Of a stretch of 64,000 nucleotides of DNA, positions 9,299-18,601 are shown one piece after another. The translations under genes were made by a program, and so were the position numbers. The number at the start of each line of letters is the position of its first letter. Position 1 is the stretch's first letter. Source of the DNA: Plantibacter flavus (GTDB taxonomy: Bacteria > Actinomycetota > Actinomycetes > Actinomycetales > Microbacteriaceae); assembly GCF_900177615.1 (NCBI RefSeq), contig NZ_FXAP01000005.1, forward strand, positions 124,001-188,000, written 5' to 3'. The notes beneath the pieces are model-generated. The model was not told the DNA's origin, did not search any database, and saw only the letters and a program-made list of their open reading frames with translations.

Positions 9299-10329
9299 CA
9301 GCCGCGCTCGGCTTCGCTCACGCAGATCCGCGCCCCGCCCGCCTCGGCGAGCCGCTCGGTGTCCGACACCAGCTGCTCCCGCTCCGAGACGGCGCGGTCG
9401 AGCACCACGAAACAGGCGTCGGTGCTGACGGCGGCCGTGCGCTTCGGCACCCACACCTCACGTCCGCCCTTGATCATGGCGCTGAGATCGACTGCTCCGT
9501 CGATGTCGCCGCCGGTCATGGCGACGGCGTACGGCACATCCGGACCATCCCACTGCAGGAGGAGGTTGTCGCCGAGGTCGGTCAGATGGACCGCTTCCAC
9601 GCGGGTGGGCGCCTGGACCACCAGCTGGACCACCACGATCGCCACGAAGGTGACGAGGGCGGCCGCCGTGGCCGACAGCGCGACGATGAACGCGGGCTGC
9701 CGGCGGAGCGGCTTGGGCTGCGGCGGCTCCTCGAGTTCCGGAAGGACCGCCCGCTCCCGCTCGAGGGACTCCTTGACCCCGACGAGGCTCCCCCACCCGA
9801 GGTCGAGGAGCTGGAGCCTTTCCTCCTCGCCGCCGACGACCAGCTGGGACAGCACGGCACGCAATCGCTCGGCGGGCGGCTCCGGCAGCACCACGGGCTC
9901 GACGACCGCTCGAGACGCGGGAGGCGGTGCGACGGCCGGCGCATCGCGATGGACGCCGTGTCGCGGCGGCACGCGTTCGCGGGATCCCAGCTGCAGTGCA
10001 ACCGTCGCAGGCTCCGAGGGTGCGGCCCGTCGACCACGCCGAGGAGCGGTCGTCGCGACGGACGCGGCATCCTCCGGAATCGCAGCGGGCGGTGCGCCCA
10101 CCCGCTGGACCGGCGCGGCGGGCGTCAGGGTCCGCACGGGCTCCACGGACGGACCGGTCGCCTGGCCGACGAGCGACTGGACGACCACCCCAGCCGACGG
10201 GCGATCGGCCCCAGGCATCGAGCCACCGGGGCGCGGCGACTCGACCCGGCCATCGCGCACCACGGCACCGAGGGGGACGGGACGTTTCGGGTCCCATCGA
10301 GGGTCTCGAACGACGGTTTCCTCGGTCAC
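9298..10329 (-). CDS. Single-pass membrane protein, Pro-rich cytoplasmic arm
   Basis: 343 aa, function not recognised. The GTG start at 10329 is set by AGGAG five bases upstream. About 210 mostly disordered Pro/Arg/Ala-rich residues precede one membrane segment (about 212-240), followed by an exterior domain of about 100 residues with two cysteines that could form a disulphide. The first residues read TEETVV, resembling the ETVF motifs of the FHA protein in the same set, so the cytoplasmic arm may be a target of the neighbouring kinase and FHA protein (inference). It is divergent from the secreted Ig-like gene at 10408 and may be a membrane component of the T7-like apparatus. Confidence 0.8.
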   Translation of the reverse strand: MTEETVVRDPRWDPKRPVPLGAVVRDGRVESPRPGGSMPGADRPSAGVVVQSLVGQATGPSVEPVRTLTPAAPVQRVGAPPAAIPEDAASVATTAPRRGRRAAPSEPATVALQLGSRERVPPRHGVHRDAPAVAPPPASRAVVEPVVLPEPPAERLRAVLSQLVVGGEEERLQLLDLGWGSLVGVKESLERERAVLPELEEPPQPKPLRRQPAFIVALSATAAALVTFVAIVVVQLVVQAPTRVEAVHLTDLGDNLLLQWDGPDVPYAVAMTGGDIDGAVDLSAMIKGGREVWVPKRTAAVSTDACFVVLDRAVSEREQLVSDTERLAEAGGARICVSEAERG

Positions 10330-10394
10330 GTCGACTCCTGTTGATCGGTGCGTTCGCCGCCGATACGGCAGGCGCAGCGGAAGCCGCCGCGTAC

Positions 10395-10410
10395 TACAGT
10401 AAGTGAAATG
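10395..10410 (+). promoter_or_regulatory. Leaderless promoter of the secreted Ig-like gene
   Basis: -10 hexamer TACAGT, then seven bases, then the ATG at 10408, with no ribosome binding site. This matches the leaderless pattern seen repeatedly in this window. No clear -35 is visible. Confidence 0.6.
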
Positions 10411-10419
10411 TGGAATATC
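10404..10419. promoter_or_regulatory. Island element copy A (TGAAATGTGGAATATC)
   Basis: Sixteen-base AT-rich element overlapping the start of the secreted Ig-like gene, in the divergent control region. It matches copy D at 21321-21336 in 15 of 16 bases and shares TGAAAT-N4-AAT with copy C. Confidence 0.5.
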
Positions 10420-11505
10420 TGCCGCCGTGGTGGTGAACGCCGGCTCCGGCGCACGCTGATCGGCGCGGCGATCGCGACGGCCGCGTGGGGGTCCCTCGCC
10501 CCGCTCCCCGCTGCTGCAACCCCCGAGATGCCGTCGCAGCTCGCGGTCGAGATCCCCTACCTCGGCACGGCGGATCGCACCATCCCCGCCGATTGGGAGG
10601 TAACCGAGTGCCCCGTCGGGGCACCGCCGAACCTCGTCCACCTGAGCTGCACCGGTCAGCGCATCCGGTTCACCGCCACCGGCTACGTCGCCGACTCGGC
10701 GGCGCAGACCGTCGACGTCGCCTTCGCGGTGGACGGGTCCGACCACGTCCTGAGCTACGAGGTGACGCTCGGCTTCCCGCGCCTCGACGGGCCTGCGAGC
10801 ACCCCGTACGGATTCCCGCTCGCCCAGGGGACCCCGGTGACGATCCCGTTCATCGAGCTCGCAGCCTCGTGCGCAGCCTGCACGGACACGGGACCGACCT
10901 ACTTCGCCGCGCACGTCGACCCCCCTGCAGCCGGTCGTGCGACGTTCTCCGGGCTCGGGCTCGTCTTCGCACCGTCACCCGACTTCACCGGCACGGCGAC
11001 GCTCTCCTTCCGCGTCCGCGACCCGACCGGCCAGGAGACCGCCCGGGCGCGCATCCCGGTCTCGGTGGTGGCCGGGCGGAGCCACGCGCCGTCCATCACG
11101 CCGAACGCCGTGGCCGTCGGCCCGGACGAGGAGGCGCACGGCAACGCCCTCCGCGACGACATCCAGGAGCCCGAGGTCGAGACCGAGCTCGACAGCTGCA
11201 GCGAGGCGGCGAACGGGACGGTGCGCTGCTCACCCGACGGCAGCTTCGTGTACACCCCGGATCCCGGTTTCATCGGGGTCGACGAGTTCGCCTACCACCT
11301 CGTGACGAGCTCGACCGGCGACCAGGCCGTCGGCTCGGTCGTCGTCGGGATCGGCATGGACCCGACGACCGTCGTCGACCTGCCGGAGGCCGGCGAGATG
11401 ACCGCTCCCTTCACCCCACCGCGAGCCGACCCGTCCGCGGACGTCGTCGGCGTCCTCGACCACCTCCGCCAGGCCCTCACCAGGATCACCGTTCCTCGGT
11501 CCTGA
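10408..11505 (+). CDS. Secreted Ig-like/cadherin-like protein
   Basis: 365 aa. The N-terminus has a basic region (RRLRRT) and a hydrophobic signal segment ending near PAAA, so it should be exported. The mature part has two or three bacterial Ig-like modules; typical strand motifs are 'FTGTATLSFRVRD' and 'GFIGVDEFAYHLV'. Several cysteines suggest disulphides. No membrane anchor is seen at the C-terminus. The start is the first in-frame ATG, supported by a leaderless -10. It is the first gene of the rightward set, 35 bp ahead of the motor ATPase, and its domain type matches the giant protein at the other end of the island. Function is unknown. Confidence 0.8.
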   Translation: MWNICRRGGERRLRRTLIGAAIATAAWGSLAPLPAAATPEMPSQLAVEIPYLGTADRTIPADWEVTECPVGAPPNLVHLSCTGQRIRFTATGYVADSAAQTVDVAFAVDGSDHVLSYEVTLGFPRLDGPASTPYGFPLAQGTPVTIPFIELAASCAACTDTGPTYFAAHVDPPAAGRATFSGLGLVFAPSPDFTGTATLSFRVRDPTGQETARARIPVSVVAGRSHAPSITPNAVAVGPDEEAHGNALRDDIQEPEVETELDSCSEAANGTVRCSPDGSFVYTPDPGFIGVDEFAYHLVTSSTGDQAVGSVVVGIGMDPTTVVDLPEAGEMTAPFTPPRADPSADVVGVLDHLRQALTRITVPRS

Positions 11506-11540
11506 TCCGGCGATCCACCGCACGCAGAATCGGACCAACC

Positions 11541-14500
11541 ATGCGCCTCTCCCTGACGATCCCCTCGACGAACCGACGTCCGGGTGCCGACCACCCGGCG
11601 CCGAGCGGGCAGGACGACGTCCTCCTGGAGGTCGACGAGCAGGTCACGGTCGGCGAGGTCGCCGCGGCACTCGACCTCGCGCCGGAGGTCATCGCCCCCG
11701 ACGTCGATCCCGAGCACGAACTCGCGACCACCGACGTCCGCAACGGGGCGGTGCTCCCGCGCGTCGTGGGCGAGCGACTGCCCGTCGGCACCCTGCGGTT
11801 GGAGTTCGTCGCCGGCCCGTTCGCCGGTGAGACGGTCGCACTGCCCGCGGGCGTGTCGATCTCGGTCGGGCAAGCGGTCGGCGCGCACCTGCGCCTCCTC
11901 GACCCCGCGGTCGACGACCAGCACGCGACCATCCAGGTCCCCCGCGCCGGCAGCCTCCCGGACGCCGCCGACCCTCGGCGGGAGTCGGCGTCGACGTCGA
12001 TCCCGCCCGTGACGATCGAGCCACGCAGCGAACACGGTCGGACCCTCGTCAACGGGGCGCCGATCGCCGAGACCACCGAGCTCGGTGCCGACGACCTCGT
12101 GCAGATCGGCGCGAGCATCGTCCGGCTCGGGCGACAACCTCGGTCCGATGCCGACACGATGCCGGACGCGCTGGGGACCACGGCGTTCAACCGGGCCGCT
12201 CGGATCCGCCCGCCCGCGCAGCAACCCACCGTCAAGCTCCCCGGCGAACGACCGACCTCGTCGGATCGCGCACCGCTCCCCTGGCTCTCGGCGCTCGTCC
12301 CGGTCGTCATCGGTGTGGGCAGCGCCCTCGCATTCGGCCGGCCGTTCATGTTGCTCATGGCCGCCGCCTCGCCGCTGATGGTGGTCGCGTCCTACCTGAC
12401 GAGTCGGAAACTCGCGAAACGGACCGGCCGGCGCACGCTCGAGACGTGGGCGGCGGAGGTCACCGAGACCGGCGAGACGATCGAGCGCATCCGCCGGACG
12501 CAGCGGATCCGGTCCTGGCGCACGAACCTCGATCCGGTGTCGATCGCGGACGTCGCGACCACCCCGACGGCCCGGCTCTGGGAGCGGCGGCTCGGAGACG
12601 ACGACGCCGCGCTCGTCCGGGTCGGCGTGGGCGAGATGGACCTCGACGTCCGCTACGAGGGCCGCCGCGCACGGGCGGACGGCGAACCGATCACGATCGG
12701 TGTCTCACCGGTCCCGATGAGCGTCGACCTCACGGCCGGCGTCGTCGGCATTGCCGGCTCGAGGAAGGTCGCGCTCGGCATCGCCCGTTCGATGGTGACC
12801 GCGCTCGCCGTCACCCGATCCCCGCGGGACCTCCGTCTCGTCCTCCTCTGCGGCGAGGAGGCGGCCGCCGACTGGTCGTGGTTCCGATGGCTCCCCCACG
12901 CCGACGGTGGTCAGGCAGCCCTGAAGCTCGTCGGCAACACCGACGACTCCCGGCTCACGCGCATCCGGGAACTGACGGCGGTGCTCGAGTCGCGGCGGGC
13001 TGCCCGGTCGACCAGCAGCCGGACCGCCTTCGACGCCCACGTCGTCGTCGTGATCGACGAGGCCAGGGCGTGGCGCACGCTCCCCGGCATGGTCTCGCTC
13101 CTCGAGCACGGGCCGGGCGTCGGGATCTTCGTCATCGCGCTCGAGGAGGACCGGGCGAGGCTCCCCGAGGAGTCCGCGACCGAAGTCCTCGTCGATCCGC
13201 TCGATCCGACGATGGGATCCGTCGAGTCCACGAGCGCGCGGGCGATCCGGATCCTCTTCGACGTCACGACCGCACGACAGGCGGAGACGATCGCGCGGGC
13301 CCTGGCTCCCGTCGTGCACGTCGGTGGTGCCGGCGACGACACGATGCTGCCGCGGAGTGTGCGCTTCGTCGACCTGGTGTCACTCGATCTGGACGACCCG
13401 GAGGCGATCATCACCTCGTGGCTCTATCGACCTCGCGAGACCCGAGGCGTCGTCGGCGCAGGGCAGGACGGGGCGTTCGCCCTCGACCTCGCCGCCGACG
13501 GCCCGCACGGTCTCGTCGCCGGGACGACGGGTGCCGGCAAGTCGGAGTTCCTGCAGACCCTCGTCGTCTCGCTCGCCCTCGCCAACCGGCCCGACGCCCT
13601 CACCTTCGTGCTCGTCGACTACAAGGGCGGTTCCGCGTTCGCCGACTGCGAACGGCTGCCGCACACGGTCGGCCTCGTCACGAACCTCGACGGGCGCGAG
13701 ACGGAGCGGGCTCTCGAGTCGCTCGATGCGGAGCTCAAACGGCGCGAGCGCGTCCTCGTCGACCTCGGGGCGAAGGACGCCGACACCGCCTGGGAGAAGG
13801 ATCCTGAGGCCGCTGCGGCTCGGGGGCTCGCCCGCCTCGTCCTGGTGATCGACGAGTTCGCCGAACTCAAGTCGGAGCTACCGGACTTCGTCTCCGGGCT
13901 CGTCCGCATCGCGCGGGTCGGCCGGTCGCTCGGGGTCCACCTGATCCTTGCGACGCAACGTCCGTCCGGCGCGATCACGCCGGAGATGCAGTCGAACACC
14001 AACCTCCGCGTCGCCTTGCGCGTGACGGACAAGGCGGATTCGACGGACATCCTCGGCTCGCCGGAAGCCGCGTCGATCGCCGCCAGCACGCCGGGTCGCG
14101 GGTACGCGCGACGTGGTCCCGGAGCGGCACCCGCCGCATTCCAGACGGCCCGTGTCGCCGGACGTCGACCCGGTGTCGCGCACACGGTGGCGGCTCCCCC
14201 AGCGGTCCTGCGGCGAGGGTGGCGTGATCTCGGCGCGCCGGTGCGGTTCCCCGCAAACGCTGCACCGACCACGCCGGTCGACCACGACGACACCGACCTG
14301 CGGGCGATCGTCGACGTCATCACCAGGGCGACCGACCGCCTCGGCATCACCAAGAACCCGTCCCCGTGGCTCGATCCGCTCCCCGAGCTACTGACGCTCG
14401 ACGACATCCCGCCGGCGCATGGGCAGGGAGCCATAGTCCTCGGGCTCGAGGACGTCCCGAGCGAGCAGGCGCAGCGGACCCTCGAATGGAGCGTCGTCAC

Positions 14501-15932
14501 GGACTCCCACCTCGCTTTCATCGGTGGCGCCCGGTCGGGTCGCACGTCCATCCTGCGGACGATGGTGGCGCAGCTCGCGGAGCGGTTCCCACCCGAAGAC
14601 CTCCACCTCCACGCGATCGACTACGGCAACGGCGCCCTCGCCCCGATGGCCGACCTCCCCCACTGCGGTGCCGTGGTCACGCCGCTCGAGTCGGGCCGTC
14701 TCGGGCGCTTCCTGAACCGCCTGAGCGACGAGATCGCGATGCGCCAGCGTGTGCTCGCCGGCCGAGGTGTCGGAGACCTGGTGGAACTGCGCTCGATGGT
14801 CAGCCGGTCCGACGGCACCGCACCGCCGTTCGTCGTCGTCGTCGTGGATGGCTACGAACGCTTGATCGCGAGCGCCGGCGACGGTGCTCGGGAGTTGCGA
14901 GACGTCTTCGTCGATCTCCTCCGAGACGGCCCCGCCGTCGGGGTCCGTGTCGTCATCACCGCGGATCGAACCTTCTACGCCGACCGGATCCAAGCGTATT
15001 TCGATCAGCGGATCACCCTCCCGTTCACGGACCGAGGCGACTACCAGCTTGCCCGGATACGGACGTCGTCGCTCCCCGCTCATATCCCTCCGGGGCGAGC
15101 CTTCTTCGACACCCCGCTGCGTGAGGCACAACTCGCCCTCCTGGCTGGCGGCACATCGAGCGCTGAACAGGCATCCACATTCGGTCAGTCAACGGCTGAC
15201 CGCGGGCCCACACCCGCCCGTGGGCCGGCCAAACCGTTCCGGGTGGACGAGCTGCCCGACGCCATCAGCGTGCGCGAGGCCTCACGCCTCCCCTTGGCTG
15301 ATTCAGCCGAGCCCCACGACGTACTCCTGGGCGTCGGCGGCGATGAACTGTCGCAACGACGGGCGAAGCCGGACAGCGGCATCCTCATCGCGGGAGAACG
15401 GCGCTCTGGACGATCAAGCGCCCTCGCCATGATCGCTGAGCAGTTGTACGCCCTCGACCGTCCGACGATCGTCGTCGCGTTGCGCGATTCACCGGCACGC
15501 CTGACTGCGAGCCGCTTGCACCTGCCGCTCGTCACCTCCGCCGATCTCGACCGCGAGCAGTTCGTCGCAGTCTTCAGACCTGCGAAGGAACAAGCGCAGG
15601 CACAGGGTCTTCGGTCGATCTGTGTACTCATCGATGACGTCGAACTCCTGTCCGGGACGACCCTCGAACAGGCCCTCCTGGGGAATCTGGAGATCCTGTC
15701 GTGCATCGTCGTCGCGCTCGCGGACGAACTCGGCGTGTACAAGTCGCTCGTGCAGGAAGCACGACTCGGCAAGGTGGGGCTCATCCTGTCCCCGCAGAAC
15801 CAGACGCACGGCACCAATGCCTTCGGGACGGCGATCCCGAGGGAGTTCCTGGGTCGAGCGCCGAGCGGGCGGGGCGTCCTCTACAGCGACGGGGAGTTCA
15901 GCTGGGTTCAGGCTCCGCTGCCTGCTCTGTGA
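11541..15932 (+). CDS. Type VII secretion motor ATPase, EssC/EccC-type (FtsK/SpoIIIE)
   Basis: 1463 aa, close to the length of Firmicutes EssC. The N-terminal part (about 1-210) is FHA-like, with a GRTLVNG loop. Two membrane segments lie near 245-295. Three FtsK/SpoIIIE ATPase domains follow. Domain 1 is intact, with Walker A GTTGAGKS at 661-668 and Walker B LVLVIDEF near 766-773. Domains 2 (GGARSGRT near 995) and 3 (GERRSGRS near 1285) carry Arg where the P-loop Lys should be. A fused single chain with an FHA-like head resembles EssC more than the split mycobacterial EccCa/EccCb. The start ATG at 11541 lies 35 bp after the Ig-like gene; open sequence upstream overlaps that gene and is not real. 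It should drive export of the WXG100 proteins encoded on both sides. Confidence 0.94.
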   Translation: MRLSLTIPSTNRRPGADHPAPSGQDDVLLEVDEQVTVGEVAAALDLAPEVIAPDVDPEHELATTDVRNGAVLPRVVGERLPVGTLRLEFVAGPFAGETVALPAGVSISVGQAVGAHLRLLDPAVDDQHATIQVPRAGSLPDAADPRRESASTSIPPVTIEPRSEHGRTLVNGAPIAETTELGADDLVQIGASIVRLGRQPRSDADTMPDALGTTAFNRAARIRPPAQQPTVKLPGERPTSSDRAPLPWLSALVPVVIGVGSALAFGRPFMLLMAAASPLMVVASYLTSRKLAKRTGRRTLETWAAEVTETGETIERIRRTQRIRSWRTNLDPVSIADVATTPTARLWERRLGDDDAALVRVGVGEMDLDVRYEGRRARADGEPITIGVSPVPMSVDLTAGVVGIAGSRKVALGIARSMVTALAVTRSPRDLRLVLLCGEEAAADWSWFRWLPHADGGQAALKLVGNTDDSRLTRIRELTAVLESRRAARSTSSRTAFDAHVVVVIDEARAWRTLPGMVSLLEHGPGVGIFVIALEEDRARLPEESATEVLVDPLDPTMGSVESTSARAIRILFDVTTARQAETIARALAPVVHVGGAGDDTMLPRSVRFVDLVSLDLDDPEAIITSWLYRPRETRGVVGAGQDGAFALDLAADGPHGLVAGTTGAGKSEFLQTLVVSLALANRPDALTFVLVDYKGGSAFADCERLPHTVGLVTNLDGRETERALESLDAELKRRERVLVDLGAKDADTAWEKDPEAAAARGLARLVLVIDEFAELKSELPDFVSGLVRIARVGRSLGVHLILATQRPSGAITPEMQSNTNLRVALRVTDKADSTDILGSPEAASIAASTPGRGYARRGPGAAPAAFQTARVAGRRPGVAHTVAAPPAVLRRGWRDLGAPVRFPANAAPTTPVDHDDTDLRAIVDVITRATDRLGITKNPSPWLDPLPELLTLDDIPPAHGQGAIVLGLEDVPSEQAQRTLEWSVVTDSHLAFIGGARSGRTSILRTMVAQLAERFPPEDLHLHAIDYGNGALAPMADLPHCGAVVTPLESGRLGRFLNRLSDEIAMRQRVLAGRGVGDLVELRSMVSRSDGTAPPFVVVVVDGYERLIASAGDGARELRDVFVDLLRDGPAVGVRVVITADRTFYADRIQAYFDQRITLPFTDRGDYQLARIRTSSLPAHIPPGRAFFDTPLREAQLALLAGGTSSAEQASTFGQSTADRGPTPARGPAKPFRVDELPDAISVREASRLPLADSAEPHDVLLGVGGDELSQRRAKPDSGILIAGERRSGRSSALAMIAEQLYALDRPTIVVALRDSPARLTASRLHLPLVTSADLDREQFVAVFRPAKEQAQAQGLRSICVLIDDVELLSGTTLEQALLGNLEILSCIVVALADELGVYKSLVQEARLGKVGLILSPQNQTHGTNAFGTAIPREFLGRAPSGRGVLYSDGEFSWVQAPLPAL

Positions 15933-15947
15933 TGCGTCCCGACACGC

Positions 15948-15953
15948 TATAGT
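15948..15953 (+). promoter_or_regulatory. -10 element of the 96-aa gene
   Basis: TATAGT, about 38 bases before the ATG at 15992. The transcript would have a leader of about 30 nt containing AGAGGTGGG as ribosome binding site. No convincing -35 is seen. Element copy C lies immediately downstream. Confidence 0.5.
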
Positions 15954-15957
15954 CGAC

Positions 15958-15973
15958 TGAAATACCAAATTCT
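15958..15973. promoter_or_regulatory. Island element copy C (TGAAATACCAAATTCT)
   Basis: AT-rich 16-mer just downstream of the TATAGT -10 of the 96-aa gene, positioned like a repressor site. It shares GAAATACCA with copy B and TGAAAT-N4-AAT with copy A. Confidence 0.45.
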
Positions 15974-15991
15974 ACAAACCAGAGGTGGGTC

Positions 15992-16282
15992 ATGCCGGAC
16001 TACGCTATCGATCCGAACGTCGTTTCAGCAGTCGGCAACGCGCTGGACGGCTACGTCGCCACCATCCCGCGGCCGAGCTGGTCCGAGGACGGCGCCTGTC
16101 GCTCCGACGTCGTGACCAGCGCGGTCGGTGATCTCGCTGATTGGGCGGTCGCGGCTTGGTCACGCTGCGAGGACGGCATCTCCATCGCGGGCTTGCGCGC
16201 CAACGAGGCCGCACGGGTGCAGCGCGAAGCGGACGAGCGGGTGGCTCGCGACGCGTCCCCCTACGGGCACTGGACGATCTGA
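15992..16282 (+). CDS. Small ESX-like helical protein
   Basis: 96 aa, no family recognised with certainty. Its size, its place next to the motor ATPase and its helical character fit the ESX/WXG100 superfamily, but a WxG turn is not evident; there is WSE at residues 50-52 and two cysteines. The ATG at 15992 follows AGAGGTGGG. It lies 18 bp ahead of the 766-aa WXG-headed protein and could be its export partner or chaperone, in the way small WXG partners accompany large LXG or PE-type substrates. That role is inference. Confidence 0.7.
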   Translation: MPDYAIDPNVVSAVGNALDGYVATIPRPSWSEDGACRSDVVTSAVGDLADWAVAAWSRCEDGISIAGLRANEAARVQREADERVARDASPYGHWTI

Positions 16283-16300
16283 GCGCGAGGGACGGACGAC

Positions 16301-18601
16301 ATGAGCAACTGGACACCGGACGACCCAGGGGCCGGCGACCTCGCCGAACTCGAGACCATGCGCGACGGGCTGGCCGCCACGACCACCACCGCTCAGGACC
16401 TGCGCCAATCACTCGCCCAATCCCAGACCAGCGCACAAGCGGCTTGGTCAGGCGACGCTGCGACGATGTGGGCGGCCGGGGTGAGCGCGGAGATCAGCCG
16501 GCTCGAACAGATCGCCACGTCGAGCGACGCCGCGCGCTCCGCCCTCGCCGACCACATCGAAGCAGTGGCGTCGATCGCCGAACGGGCTCAAACCCAGCGC
16601 GACACCATCACCGACCTCACCACCGAAGCGCAGCGCGCCGGCTTCATCGTCCAAGCCGTCAGGACGTCATCGGTGCCCGGAAGCGTCACCTGCACCCTAC
16701 CGAGCGGCATGAGTCCGCCGAGCAGGTCGTACCGAGACAAAGCCTCCGCGTTCGAGACCGACATCAACGCCGCCGCCGGGATCATCGCCTCGCTCGCCGA
16801 AGAACGCACCAGCGCAGACACCACCCTCGCCACCACCGTCAGCGCGGCGATCGAGGGCTGGGCCCAGGAGGCAGCGCACTACCGATCGATCGGCATCACC
16901 GACCCCAAGGACATGCTGCCGTCGAGGCTCATGCCCGCCCTCATCGACTACACCAGAGACCTCACCACCCAAGACGGCGACCTCACCCCGGAACAGGTCA
17001 GCGCGCTCAGCTTCTTCCTCCAGCAGAACGCCTCCGACGCCGCAGCGATGAGCTACTACTTCAACGCACTCGGCGGCGACACGACCGGCGACCTCGTCGA
17101 CACACTGAACGACCTCCTGACCAGCACCGGCCGGAACACCAAGGACCTGCCAAACGACGCCGTGATGTCCCTCGCAACCCTGATCCGCCAAGGGCTCGCG
17201 ACCGGGTCCGCAAGGTGGAATGAGGGCGCCGGCGAACGATTCGCCACGGAGCTGCTCGAGAACGATCACCGAGGCGCTGCCGCGTTCCTGTTCACCGGTC
17301 CCCCCTACCTCGGCCCGACCGTCGCATCCGCCGCCGCCGTCCATGTCGACCAGTACGAACGCGTCAACGGCACCCGCGCCCCACACTGGTCCTACACCCT
17401 GCTCGCCTACGGCGGAAACTCCGACACCGATTCCGGCTACGACCTCGCCGGTCGCATCTTCGAGACGCTCGGACAATACCCGGACGCCGCACTCGCCTTC
17501 ATCGCAGACCGTGAGGTCACTAAAATCCCGGATCCCGACCACCCCGGCAGCCGCAAAACGTCAACCACAGGCGCCGACCGAGTCGCCTACTGGTTCGGAG
17601 AGCGCGATTGGTCACTCGAAGACCACTTCACCGGCCCCGCCGCACTGCTGGAAGGCGCCCAACGCGCAGACGGCGGCAGGCTGGCGCCTCCCCTCACCCT
17701 GGACACCAACGACCTCGTCTCAGCCCTCATCGCCCAGGCCGCCAACGCCCTCACCTCTAACCCGAGCTTCACCTCAGAACACCTCAGCGATGACGCCGCC
17801 CTGTCCCTCGCCCAATCCCTCCTGCCCTACCTCAATGATCTGACCTTCTTTCCACTCACCGAATTCACACAGCGATCCACAGATTCCCTGCTTGGTGAGA
17901 AGGGGGAGTATCGACGGCCAGTAATCGAGAAGGACGTTCTAGCGGGGTTGATCGGTGCACTCGCCGGCCACGAAGACGCGGCGACGCTCCTCGTGGATGC
18001 CGTCGAGTTCTTGGCCACGGGCGAGATCGCGCAGGCCCTGCAATCGACCGATATCGATACGATCAAGGACGCTTACGCTCGAGCCGCTGCGATCACCGGC
18101 CTGCTGCGAGGTTCCACACTCGGCGAGACCATCCGCTCAGCCACCGCGATCGTGGAGCGTGGCCAACACGAGCGAGACACCCTCGCCGCGGCGCTCGGTA
18201 TCGTCCCCCTCCCGGGTGGACCAGCGGTCAGTGTCATCGCATCGATCCTGCGAGGTGAGGCGTTTAACGGCCTCGACGAAGCGAGCGTCGAGGGGCTGCG
18301 GAAGCTAGTGGAGAGCAACAAGAGCAGCAGGGACCCACTCAGCGCCTCGTTCCAGGTCGAACTCACCGCGGCGGAACTCCAGAGGCACGGGATTCCGTGC
18401 CCACAACCGCCGAGCTGGTCCGACCTCGGCACAGACGACCTGGAGACCCGGGCTCAAGACTTCACCGATGCCGTGAAGGACTGGTTGCAGACCACAGAAC
18501 GGTCTCTCCCAGATGGCACCGTTCGAGGCATCCATCAGGCGACCGGCACCTATCGGGATCAGCTCGACCTCGCGCTCAACGCCGCAAGTGAGGACGAATG
18601 A
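16301..18601 (+). CDS. Large WXG-headed protein, DUF6571-like
   Basis: 766 aa. The first 110 residues form a helical ESX-like head with WSG at 49-51 in an 'AAWSGDAA' turn. The long remainder is mostly helical, with repeated blocks such as 'YYFNALGGDTTGDLV' and 'FATELLENDHRGAAAFLF' that resemble the actinobacterial DUF6571 family (from memory). No signal peptide is present, consistent with T7-type export. No nuclease, NADase, lipase or ADP-ribosyltransferase motif was recognised, so calling it a toxin would be speculation. The stop overlaps the next ATG (ATGA), coupling it to the first of three lipoproteins. Codon third positions are strongly C-biased. Confidence 0.8.
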   Translation: MSNWTPDDPGAGDLAELETMRDGLAATTTTAQDLRQSLAQSQTSAQAAWSGDAATMWAAGVSAEISRLEQIATSSDAARSALADHIEAVASIAERAQTQRDTITDLTTEAQRAGFIVQAVRTSSVPGSVTCTLPSGMSPPSRSYRDKASAFETDINAAAGIIASLAEERTSADTTLATTVSAAIEGWAQEAAHYRSIGITDPKDMLPSRLMPALIDYTRDLTTQDGDLTPEQVSALSFFLQQNASDAAAMSYYFNALGGDTTGDLVDTLNDLLTSTGRNTKDLPNDAVMSLATLIRQGLATGSARWNEGAGERFATELLENDHRGAAAFLFTGPPYLGPTVASAAAVHVDQYERVNGTRAPHWSYTLLAYGGNSDTDSGYDLAGRIFETLGQYPDAALAFIADREVTKIPDPDHPGSRKTSTTGADRVAYWFGERDWSLEDHFTGPAALLEGAQRADGGRLAPPLTLDTNDLVSALIAQAANALTSNPSFTSEHLSDDAALSLAQSLLPYLNDLTFFPLTEFTQRSTDSLLGEKGEYRRPVIEKDVLAGLIGALAGHEDAATLLVDAVEFLATGEIAQALQSTDIDTIKDAYARAAAITGLLRGSTLGETIRSATAIVERGQHERDTLAAALGIVPLPGGPAVSVIASILRGEAFNGLDEASVEGLRKLVESNKSSRDPLSASFQVELTAAELQRHGIPCPQPPSWSDLGTDDLETRAQDFTDAVKDWLQTTERSLPDGTVRGIHQATGTYRDQLDLALNAASEDE

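Noticed and set aside
10485-11540. Upstream extension of the motor ATPase frame
   Set aside because: It overlaps the secreted Ig-like gene in another frame and is Arg/Pro-rich noise; the FHA-like domain begins after 11541.
16301-18601. 766-aa protein as a named toxin
   Set aside because: No catalytic motif of nuclease, NADase, lipase, deaminase or ADP-ribosyltransferase was seen, so a toxin label is not supported.
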